Source: Neoceratodus forsteri (taxonomy: Eukaryota > Chordata > Ceratodontiformes > Ceratodontidae). Taken from it: a DNA stretch of 64,000 nt. Each line of letters begins with the position of its first letter. Within the stretch, counting starts at the first letter, position 1. A program made the translations under genes and the position numbers. A model generated the notes under the pieces. The model saw only the letters and a list, made by a program, of their open reading frames with translations, did not search any database and was not told the DNA's origin. The DNA lies in the NCBI GenBank assembly GCA_016271365.2, contig CM057449.1, forward strand, positions 1,569,240,501 through 1,569,304,500, written 5' to 3'. Below, in pieces: positions 56,266-64,000 of the stretch.

Positions 56266-57760
56266 AGTACCAAGATTTTCCCAACACAGGGGAGGTGTTG
56301 GCTCACTCTGAGGGGAAAAAAAGTATCCCTCAGCTCTCTGGCAGAGGGCAACCACTGGAGGGCACCCTGACAACTCACATCGGACCATGTGGGAGAAGAA
56401 GCGAGTCCCCTGGAAGTGCGAGTTGAGCACCCTACACTGGGCCAGTGGTGCCAACACGGAAAGGCAAAGCCATGCTGTCTGTCGGATGCAGACTGCTGTT
56501 CCCACCAGCCTGGAAGCTACATCGCAGGCTTCGTACACACTCGCTAGGTGCCTTGCCAGCTTCTTGCCCTGGATGGAAAGGCGAATGGCCCTGCCTGGTT
56601 GACTCACAATCCGGCATTGATGCTAAGAGCAGACTCAGTGCCGTCCACAGGTTCTGACCATATGTGCAAATGTGCACACAAAACAGTGCATGCCAACAGA
56701 AAAACTTTTGCTGCCTTAAGCATTGATCTCTGAGGAGTCGGTGTTGGGGGCAGCACGCACAAGGTGCCTAGGCCTGGAGGGGATCTGCAGCACCAGAATC
56801 TCCAAAGTAGGCTGAATGATAGCACGTGGAGATCCTGCAGGAGCACAATATCTGTGATGGATGTCCCTAAGGGCTGGAGAATAGGCACAGGGATGGAGCC
56901 ACACATGGCTAGGGATGACAGACGTTCATCACTGTAATTCCCAAGGAATGACAGCACCAGGGTAGCAGCACTGCAACCTACAAAGAAACAGACTCAGCTC
57001 ATGCATCATCTCCAACAGGAATCGCTGATACCGGGAGTACTCTGCATCAGAGGAGAGATGTACTGAAAAATCTTCCTCAGAGGAGGAACTAGAATAGAGG
57101 AGCCTGATTTAGGTAACAGTGGTGCAGGACCTTCACCCCCTTAAAAAAGCCTGATCTGCTGTGATGTGGTACTGGTGGAACACAACAGATGTTGACCTGA
57201 AATGATCCCAGTTCATGGGCCCCAGGGGTCCAAAATACCTGGTAGTGCGGGGGGCAGAGAAGGAAGGTCACAGATGACCACCAGGTCAGGTCCTCTGCCA
57301 GGGCTGAAAGAATGTGCAAGGGACCTTGCCGGGGGGGGGCCTAGCAAACTCGCCCGGCTGTAATGACCAATATCAGTGGATTGGTCTAGACGGTGCCCTT
57401 GGGGAAACCCCCAGGTGGGGAGAGTGGAGCCAAACAGGGTCAGACAGTTCCAGAATGAACCTAGGCCCCAGGCTACTGCTGCGACCCCTAACAGAGTTGT
57501 CATCATCTCTGGACAAGGGGTGAGCCACAGGCCCAGTGCCCCGCCTCAGCTCCTCACTAGGGCTGAGCCTGACCCCCAGGGCTGAGCCCAGTCTCTAGGC
57601 CAGAGCCACCTCCAGAGTCGGAAACGGAACCGGCACCGCAAACTGTACCAGAGACAGACCCAGCACTGGGAACCCAAACTGGCAAAGTGAATGGTGCCGG
57701 ATGAGGTTCCACTGCCTTCCCCGGCATTAGAAACATAGGTTTTGATGGCAGATAAGGACC
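56266..57760 (-). pseudogene. D3 gag-like protein
   Basis: The best piece, 56245-56607, has CDVASRLVGTAVCIRQTAWL and FQGTRFFSHMVRCELSG, matching D1 (SRVVGTAICTRRTAWL, THLFSHRVRQHLSG) and D2. Upstream sequence to 57.7 kb is G+C-rich and keeps weak similarity to the D1 spacer. The N-terminal zinc motif was not found and may lie in the lost or diverged part. Confidence 0.68.
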
Positions 57761-57983
57761 GCTTGGCCTACCTATTGGATAAGCTGCAGATCCTAGTTAA
57801 CCAACAGCCTACTTCTTCTTCATACCCTCCAAGAGAATTGCCTTATGTCTGCCTCATGCATTCTGTGGTACTGGCACTGACGATGGTCCCATAGGCTGTA
57901 AAAAACATTGCTCCCGCTGGGTCCTAGAGCCTTTGGCTTAGACCCATAAGTGAGAATGAATGGTGAAGACTGAGTCTTGCAAT

Positions 57984-58182
57984 GTAAGTCTAAAATTAAT
58001 TTTATGAGAAATCAGTCTCACTGAAACAAGATCTAAACTCAAGGATATAATTTTGGTATATTTTCATTTTTATAGATGAGATGAAGTACAAAATCCTAAC
58101 TACAACATTCCTCCACCATTTCAACAGGTTGCCAGATTAGTCATGCTCCCTACATGTCACTACAGTTGTTAGCTACAGATAC
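57984..58182. other. Intron sequence beside the UFL1 donor
   Basis: No repeat recognised. It contains the first part of the last UFL1 intron in transcript order. Confidence 0.4.
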
Positions 58183-58363
58183 CTGTGGGATTTTTGACCT
58201 CAGGAAACTGATGATCTGCGGTACACATCTCCCTGGTGCATGCAGCATACAGTGTGAAGACAGCTGGAACAATAAGACTGATGTCAAGTGCAGAACAAGG
58301 GCTGGATCTTCTGTGACCTTCAGCTGTTCTGTCAGTGCTTGCCTGTGCTGGAACAACACTTGT
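58183..58363 (-). CDS. UFL1: UFL1 penultimate coding exon
   Basis: On the minus strand this 181-base exon has one base completing the previous codon, then 60 codons. It starts [15 protein letters not shown] and ends [16 protein letters not shown], with [16 protein letters not shown] and [12 protein letters not shown] between. These match the conserved C-terminal region of UFL1. The acceptor is TTTTTCACTGTTCTAG, ending at 58364, and the donor is CAG followed by GTATCT at 58182-58177. There are no stops and no frameshifts, in contrast to every transposon frame around it, which suggests purifying selection. It joins in phase to 425-637 across 57,545 bases. No other UFL1 exon was recognised between 58364 and 64000, so the rest of the gene lies beyond the right edge. 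Confidence 0.9.
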
Positions 58364-58970
58364 CTAGAACAGTGAAAAAGGTAAAATCAGTGACAGTAAA
58401 CAACAGGTGCTTTAAACGTATGCATGTGTTGCTCAGAGTGGACTATGGAATGTACTCCACAAATGAACAAAAACCAAATAACTGATGGAGCTACTAAGTC
58501 ACAAGTCAGTTAAAGGGATACTGTCAATCTACTTCTGCATCATATTATTTCTACTTGTAAACCTACATTTTATGATTGCTTACCTTCTCTAAAATTCATT
58601 GATGATGCTTGTTGTTCTGCTTCTTCTATTGGTAGAACTGAAATGCATACTAATAGTATAATAACTAGGGGGGGACGTTTTCTCCCATAGGGAAACTCGG
58701 TTATAATTCGCCATTATAACGGCGAGCAAGCGCTGGGTTTCCCTCATTCCACATATGCGCCTGCCACTGCTCTCCCCTTACACATCACCGGACACTTGAC
58801 TGCCACTATCACTCAGCGGGAAGTAAATTTAACACAAAGAAAAAAGAGCCTTGCCTCAGCAGTGGAGTCTGAGTCCTTTGTAATGCTCGGGTAATCATTT
58901 AAAAGAATAAAAAAAAGGTTTCAGCAGTCATTCAGCCGCAGCCCATGCGTGGACAGCGCTTCACCCTGAC
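58364..58970. other. UFL1 upstream intron, nothing recognised
   Basis: Ordinary intron sequence upstream of the 58183-58363 exon, with the branch-point region just above 58364. No other exon seen. Confidence 0.45.
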
Positions 58971-59200
58971 CAGACCGTGGCTGTTTTATTTGATATAACT
59001 GCTGTGGCAAGAAAATGCTCCACAGCAATTATATAAAATAAAACATGGGATAGGTGTGTTTAACTCGAGATTTTATACACACCTTCGGTGTTAGATGCTT
59101 AAATAAACCCATTGAGCTTTGCTCTCAGGGATTATGTAGCATCCAACACCTCAGATGTGTGTAAAATGTCGTTAAACACACCACCCCATGTATTATTCTA
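58971..59200. mobile_element. Double hairpin MITE-like repeat
   Basis: Inner hairpin: TGTTTTATTTGATATAACTG facing ATATAAAATAAAACA (58980-59045). Second hairpin, arms of about 50 bases: TGGGATAGGTGTGTTTAAC...GGTGTTAGATGCT at 59047-59100, and AGCATCCAACACC...GTTAAACACACCACCCCA at 59139-59190. No coding capacity. Confidence 0.6.
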
Positions 59201-59547
59201 GATGTAATTATACCCAAACTTTTGTTTCAAATCTTATTCTTCTTGCATACTTCTTGAACATTAGGAACACCCCAAAACAGTGCAGCTACTCATGATGCAA
59301 CATTCTCCTCTCCTCCCACTGTATCGTAAGCGGCTAGACTCTGTTTGGGTGTTTCCAAGTCCAGGAAAGATGCAGTAGGTGATGATCACAAAACATAAAC
59401 ATGTTTTTGTGTGGCAACACCAGTATGGTGGGTAGTCTGTTTTTCTTGTCCTAAAGGAAAATAAAAAAATAAAGGAATCAGAATCAAACTACCAGCTACT
59501 TTAGCCTGCTCCCCTCCAAACATATATCACAACTGACCTGGCCAGGA

Positions 59548-59674
59548 GTTGCTGGATAGAAATCTTTCTTCAAAGTGGCTCTGTTTTTATTGGCGTAGTC
59601 TGGGAAGTAAAATTATGAATAAAATAACTTTTTAAAATGGAAGAAGTTTGAAGAAAGATTTCTATCCAGCAACA
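59548..59674. repeat. 27-bp perfect inverted repeat
   Basis: GTTGCTGGATAGAAATCTTT and seven further bases at 59548-59574 are exactly complementary to 59648-59674, with a 73-base loop. It abuts the LINE ORF1 remnant. It may be a foldback end or an inversion footprint. Confidence 0.7.
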
Positions 59675-59689
59675 GGAGGTTGGCAGGTG

Positions 59690-60018
59690 GTTAGGAGTGG
59701 CAAATCAGGTGCCCCATCACTTGGTGCTCTCCAACATGTTACCTCCACAAACCATATAAAAACTACAAACAGGTATCTGCCTCTATCTCTGAAATCAAAC
59801 AAAGGAGCAGAGGACACTGCAGCACAGGAGCTAGCACAACAAAACTTGCCCAAAACAGGAACCAAAACAAAAAAAGCAAAAAGGAAATCCAAAAAAACTT
59901 CTGATCATAGGAGACTCCATGATTCGGGGAGTTGATACCTATCTCCAGCCAGGAGTAATGGTCAGATGTCTCCCAGTTCAGAAAGCAGGAGAAAACACTG
60001 ATGTCCTGGTACACATAG
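59690..60018 (+). pseudogene. LINE ORF1 esterase-domain fragment
   Basis: A lysine-rich part (KTKKAKRKSKK, 59860-59895) is followed, one frame over, by KKLLIIGDSMIRGVDTYLQP and VMVRCLPVQKAG...DVLVHIG. GDSxIRG is block I of the SGNH-type esterase carried in ORF1 of many CR1 and L2 LINEs. The catalytic serine is present. The fragment ends where the opposite-strand LINE begins. Confidence 0.68.
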
Positions 60019-60189
60019 GGACATAGAAACATAGAAGTTGACGGCAGATAAGGACCGCAAGGCCATCCAGTCTGCCCATTTCTTTTTCTACCTTATAAAT
60101 GTGTCATTGGCCTTTGCTCTGTTAATGGCCTATCTATTCATACTCATCTGTATTGCTCCCTTATGTCTATCCCATGCCTGTTTGAAGCC

Positions 60190-60301
60190 CTGCACTGTAT
60201 TCATATCCACCACTTCCTGAGGTAGGCCGGTCCACGCATCCACCACCCTTTCTGTGAAAAAGAACTTCCTCACATTACCCCTTTACCCCACATCAGTGTC
60301 A

Positions 60302-60333
<32 letters not shown>

Positions 60334-61529
60334 GCCGGGAGATCAGAGGGCTGTGGGTTCAGTTCCCACATCTGGCACTTGGGTTAATATCCCAGTACTG
60401 ACACTGTAGTGCAGCATGAGAGGGGTGCTGCACTTCTGAGGTGCCGTCTTTCGGATGAGACGCTAAACCGAGGTCCCATCTGCCTGGATTGGTGGTAGTT
60501 CAAGTGGATGTTAAAGATCCCATGGCACTTATTGAATGAGTAGGGAATTTCCGGTGTCCTGGCTAAATTTCCCTCATTCACTAAAAATACCACCAACAGC
60601 TTAATCTGGTTCAAGGTCAGTTGGCATTCATCTGTATCCCTTCCCCCGGTCGTGCCTGAAAATAGGCAGGATTTGTCTAGCACACTTACCTGGTCAACAA
60701 AAACTAAAATAAAGAAAAAAAATAAAAATAATCGGACTCCCTCTAATCTCATACTGTGTCCTCTTGTCCTGCTATTTTTCTTATATTGAAACATGTTAGA
60801 CTCTTTCACCTTGTTAATGCCGTTAAGGTGTTTGAATGTTTCGATCATATCACCTCTCTCCCTCCTTTGCTCTAGGGTATACATATTGAGCTCTGTTAAT
60901 CTGTCCTCATTATGTTTTCTGATGCAGTCCCTGCACTATTTTGGTTGCCCTTCTCTGGACTGCCTCAATTTGGTTAATGTCCTTATGAAGGTGTGGCCTC
61001 TAGTACTGCATGCAGTACTCCAGATGGAGCCTAACCAGTGCCTTGTAAAGAGGGATTATTACCTCCCTCTTCCGACTTGTGATACCTCTACTAATATACC
61101 CAACGGCCCCCTAGCCTTACCTACTGCTTTAGTGATCTGCTTGGATGATTTCAGGTGATTGGTGATGATAATGCCCAAGTCTCTTTCTTCCCTTGTGACT
61201 GCCAGTAACTCCCCTTCCAGCCTATAGGTGGCTTCAGGGTTTCTCTTCCCTATGTGCATGATCTTGCACTTCTTTGCATTAAACCTCTGTTGCCACTTTT
61301 CTGACCATTTTGCTAGTTTATCCAGATCTCTTCTCATTCTGCCCACCCCATCTGGATCATCTACTCTGTTGCAGATCTTGGTGTCATCTGCAGACAGACA
61401 AACCTTACCCTCCAGTCCATCTGCAATGTCACTGATGAAGACACTGAAGAGGACTGGCCCCAGGACTGATCCCTTAGGTACCCCACTTGTGACTTGCATC
61501 TCTTCTGACTGTATACCATTTACCACCAC
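60190..61529 (-). pseudogene. LINE ORF2 C-terminal half
   Basis: Frame 61059-61529 holds GVPKGSVLGPVLFSVFISDI and the active-site loop SADDTKICNRVDD (normally one residue then DD), followed by WQQRFNAKKCKIMHIGKRNP. Later pieces give the EYC-block and, at 60730-60884, RRERGDMIETFKHLNGINKV. Frameshifts near 61060 and the SINE break it. Confidence 0.8.
60285..60731 (+). mobile_element. tRNA-derived SINE nested in the LINE
   Basis: A-box TGGCTCAGTAGG (about 60300-60312) and B-box GGGTTCAGTTCCC (about 60355-60368) are spaced as in a tRNA promoter. The body has TTTCGGATGAGACGCTAAAC and GTTAAAGATCCCATGG. The tail is A-rich (60700-60731). It is not a tRNA gene: no complete cloverleaf, and the body continues for 350 bases. 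Confidence 0.75.
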
Positions 61530-61586
61530 CCAGCTTATTAATCAATCTTCTAGGTAGAACAGTATCGAAAGCTTTGCCCGTAATTA

Positions 61587-61795
61587 TAGCATGATACTGT
61601 AAGCATGAAAATTGTTCAGCACAACAATATCTACAAAATGAGAATTTTTTTTAATCAGCAGAAAAAGCAGCAGAAAATTCAATTGTTTGTCACTTTTTTA
61701 ACAAACAAATGCAAATAACTTTAAAACAAAAAAAAAAGATAGCATGGTACTGTGAGCATGACATTTGTTCAGCACGAAAATATCTACAAAATGAG
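61587..61795 (+). repeat. 56-bp direct repeat pair
   Basis: TAGCATGATACTGTAAGCAT... at 61587-61642 recurs as TAGCATGGTACTGTGAGCAT... at 61739-61795, both ending AATATCTACAAAATGAG, about 88% alike. The A/T-rich stretch between has runs of T and A. Origin unknown. Confidence 0.7.
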
Positions 61796-62037
61796 TGGTG
61801 TTTCATTTACATATACCTTTTAGTTTTAGAGAGCCTTCTGTCCAAGACACCTCAGAGCCCCAGGGGCCCAAAAGAGAAAGTAAGAGAATCCCTGCTGGCC
61901 CTCTCACCAGACGCACTCAGAGCAGTGCTTAGAATGCCAGGAAGTGCCAGAGAGTGGTCTCCCAGAGGGAGAAGGCCAACAGGGAGGTGGCACTTCCCAG
62001 CAGTCTGGTCATGAGGGAATGGTGGAAGGGAAGCAGT

Positions 62038-62133
62038 AATGAATGGTGAAGATATCTAGGAAGATCAAGAATTATGGCGAGTACGTAATTTTCATATCTT
62101 CACTAGAGCAAGCTTCACCAATCATTACTGGTG
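62038..62133 (+). repeat. D2 internal complementary region
   Basis: GAAGATCAAGAATTATGGCG, then AGTACGTAATTTTCAT joined to ATCTTCACTAGAGCAAGC: the same layout as the ICRs of A and D3. Confidence 0.75.
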
Positions 62134-62159
62134 GGTGAGTACTAAGCACCATCAAGTGG

Positions 62160-62986
62160 CGCTGGCACCTCCCTGAGGGCAGAGGTTTCCCTCAGCCTCC
62201 TGTGTGGGAAAACACAGAGAGAAGGGGGCCCCTCATGAGCCTAGTGAGGCCACAGACTGGTCAGGGTGAGGTGGAGACTCCTGATTCCTGGGAGATGGAA
62301 GGTGACCTGCTAACTTGTGCCTCACCCTGTGGGAGAAGAAATGGGTTCCCTGGAAAGGAGAAGCAATCACCCTACGCCGGGCCAGGGGTGATAACCGTGA
62401 AAGGCGAAGCCATGCCATCCGCCTGATGCAGACTGCAGTTGCTGTCAATCTGGAAGCTACCTCACTGGCATCGTAAGACGCCCTTGCCTGGTGGCTTGCT
62501 AGCTCCAGACCACAAGAAGAAAGACTGATGGACTTCCTGGTCGCCTCTAAATCAGGCAAGGATGCCAGGAGTTAGCCCAGCACCATCCAGAGTTGCCCAG
62601 CAAGGCAGCCTGGTGTGCCTGGTATGCCAAGATGCAAAGAAGAAGGTGCATCACTGAGAAGACTTCTACCACAGCGGTCAAACTCAGCTGAGTTGGACTC
62701 TGGGCGATGATGCCCAGGGGGGTGTCCAGGAGCTCCACTCCTGAATAGGGGTGCGGCATAGCACCTGGAGACCCACCGGGTGCACAATACCTGTGCTGAC
62801 AGTCCCTTGGGGCTGGAGAAGGGACAAAGGGACGATGCTAGACCGTATGCAATTATTCCATGAAGGGTTGAGGCAACGAAGGGATGACAAGGTTGTTGAC
62901 GTTAAACTCCCTAGGAAGCGTCGTCCACATGGGCAGTTGAGCTCGCAAAATGGGAGCGATGGAGTTCCTCCAGTTTCCGGCAGGAA
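62160..62986 (-). pseudogene. D2 gag-like protein, C-terminal part
   Basis: Frame 62233-62559 has SYDASEVASRLTATAVCIRR, then MAWLRLSRLSPLARRRV and FQGTHFFSHRVRHKLAG. This is the gag block in its best state within family D. The frame begins MPDLEATRKSISLSSCGLE, like MPDTEESRHAIALSARGLE in D1. The upstream part is broken, with no RT or YR between it and the ICR. Confidence 0.74.
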
Positions 62987-64000
62987 ATGGAAATTACGTG
63001 ACTCCACCGTAAATCTTGACTCTTCGACCTAAGTCTCCACCACTCATTCACACCAATGGGATTCACGCTGGAGGCGCTTAGGACCCAGCGAAGCAACTTT
63101 GCAGAAGGGTCGGCGCCTGAGATGGAGCTTGAGGAGTGGCGCCACGAGCCTCGGGTTTAGTAGCAATGACTATCTCAAGGCCGACCCTCCAACTGCCTCA
63201 GTACCTTTTTTCCCGAGGAGGTACACGTATTAACCCAGAAGGACAGCCTAACAAAACCGGACGAAGATAGTCCTGAAGACCTGTATAAGAAGGGTCAAAG
63301 AAAGAAGTCTTCACAGCCTAAAGATTGAGGGAGTGAAGACCAACAACAAAAAGGTGAGCTCGGGATGGTGGTGGGTGAATGAGTGGTGGAGATTCATCCA
63401 AGAAGATCAAGAATTACGTAGGTACGTATTCACATCTCTGAGTATAAAGTCTCCACCACCATTCACACTAATGGAGAGTACCGAGCTAATAATCCCCCAA
63501 GAGGCGTGCAGGAGAGACCAAGAGCTCACAAATTTAGGACAGAAGTCCATTAAGGATGGTTCTGCCAAAGTGAAGCATGTAGATCTGGCATGGACATCCA
63601 GGGCATAGTGTTTGGCCAGTGTGCACTGAGCTGCGGTGGCCGCAGTGCAAATATCTGCAATGGGCACATTGTGGATTTCCGCCAGGGATGCCAGATGCTC
63701 TAGTAGAGTGAGCATACACTCTGCCTTCCAGCTTAACCTGCGCCATGGAATAACAGTGGCGTAAGGCATGCCACAGCCATGCCGAAATGCATCTGATAGC
63801 GATAGGCTGACCCAGCGGGTCTTGCTGAAGGAAACAAACAGTTGTTGAGCTTTACAAAATCTTTTGTTCTATCTAAATAGAAACGCAAAGCTCTTTGACG
63901 CCCAAGGAACGAAGAGAACGCTCCCTTCATTTTGTAAGTTGCAAAGTAAGTAGGAAGGATCAAAGGTTGGTTTAGATGGAATTCTGAAACAACCTTAGGG
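62987..64000 (-). mobile_element. DIRS element A3, left end only (runs off the window)
   Basis: Left ITR 62987-63230 (starts ATGGAAATTACGTGACTCC), ICR about 63375-63485, then recombinase. Same family as A1 but more decayed. Outside bases on the left are AA. Confidence 0.85.
63520..64000 (-). pseudogene. A3 tyrosine recombinase, C-terminal part
   Basis: Contains MAQVKLEGRVYAHSTRAS (HxxR, about 63700-63746) and HTGQTLCPGCPC, where KHYALD is expected, in a shifted frame. The frame 63733-63963 has ALRFYLDRTKDF, as in A1. Several indels, so inactive. Confidence 0.8.

Larger units (their letters stand above)
55567..57983 (-). mobile_element. DIRS element D3, main part (gag-only)
   Basis: Rest of the element whose left ITR is at 40891-41353. 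ICR at 56155-56265, then directly the C-terminal gag block with no recombinase or polymerase between. The right ITR lies at about 57760-57983, ending GAATGGTGAAGACTGAGTCT. Combined length without the insertions is about 2.9 kb. The first 400 bases after E contain nothing recognisable. Confidence 0.72.
638..58182 (-). other. UFL1: Last intron of UFL1, 57.5 kb
   Basis: The intron is bounded by GT at 58181-58182 and AG at 638-639 on the minus strand. It is filled with DIRS retrotransposons, LINEs, SINEs, MITEs and satellite. No second host gene was recognised inside it. All DIRS insertions are in the same direction as UFL1 transcription. Confidence 0.88.
60019..61560 (-). mobile_element. L2/CR1-like LINE, minus strand, with nested SINE
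   Basis: Starts (3' end) at the common 3' sequence GACGGCAGATAAGGACC seen here in plus orientation. ORF2 remnants run to 61560. The coding part is interrupted at 60285-60730 by a SINE: MRLEGVR before it and KFFFTERVVDAWTGLPQEVV after it are the two sides of one ORF2 C-terminus. Confidence 0.8.
61826..62986 (-). mobile_element. DIRS element D2, gag-only, cut by A3
   Basis: An incomplete left part, then the ICR at 62038-62133, then gag with no polymerase or recombinase. Family A element A3 interrupts it at 62987, so the remainder should lie right of the window. Confidence 0.7.

Noticed and set aside
57400..57700. Possible coding sequence from several overlapping 60-70-codon frames near 57.3-57.6 kb
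   Set aside because: Lies inside the G+C-rich spacer of D3 gag. All frames are short and without motifs.
60300..60370. Possible tRNA gene with A and B boxes
   Set aside because: The similarity ends after the B-box and continues into a SINE body with an A-rich tail inside a LINE. No full cloverleaf could be drawn.
58400..64000. Further upstream exons of UFL1
   Set aside because: I looked on the minus strand for open frames with AG/GT borders and UFL1-like sequence. Only transposon frames were found.

Overview
This window looks like intronic DNA from a large-genome vertebrate. The only host gene I can recognise is UFL1 (E3 UFM1-protein ligase 1) on the minus strand. Its penultimate coding exon is at 58183-58363 and its last coding exon, with the stop codon, is at 425-637. 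Both have correct splice sites and matching phase, so everything from 638 to 58182 is one 57.5-kb intron. The abundance of DIRS-type retrotransposons with CR1/L2-like LINEs, CORE-SINEs and tRNA-derived SINEs fits a large-genome amphibian such as a caecilian best. Turtle, tuatara or lungfish cannot be excluded from sequence reading alone.

The intron is built almost entirely of nested mobile elements. Most are DIRS elements, which are tyrosine-recombinase (YR) retrotransposons with inverted terminal repeats (ITRs) and an internal complementary region (ICR). I sort them into families by sequence. Family A: A1 3573-9444, A2 11316-17128, A3 62987-end of window, and the 294-bp mini-element A4 22286-22579. 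Family B: 27266-38150, split by C. Family C: 30673-36883. Family D is gag-only: D1 21753-25841, D2 about 61826-62986, and D3 40891-57983, which is split by F, a LINE and E. Family E: 49886-55566, the best preserved. Family F: 41354-47119. Family G: 18107-about 20105. Each full element reads, on the minus strand, ITR - gag - reverse transcriptase/RNase H - YR - ICR - ITR. All copies lie in the same orientation, which is also that of UFL1. All carry frameshifts or stops and are unlikely to be active.

Region by region: 1-3.5 kb has the UFL1 last exon and LINE remnants. 3.6-17.1 kb has A1, a hairpin MITE, a CR1 3' end, a SINE and A2. 17.3-21.5 kb has a CORE-SINE, G with a nested hAT MITE, and a 1.1-kb foldback. 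21.7-27.2 kb has D1 with A4 inside, a SINE with target duplication and a gag remnant. 27.3-39.6 kb has B with C inside, a 26-bp minisatellite and a SINE. 40.1-58.0 kb has D3 containing F, a CR1-like LINE and E. 58.2-64 kb has the UFL1 exon, hairpins, LINE ORF1 and ORF2 remnants with a nested SINE, and D2 with A3 inside.

The most interesting points are the gag-only DIRS family, the uniform orientation of all DIRS copies, a gag zinc-binding motif present in some families only, repeated junction bases (AA | element | C) at insertion sites, and a splice-donor-like hexamer at the sense 3' end of several families.
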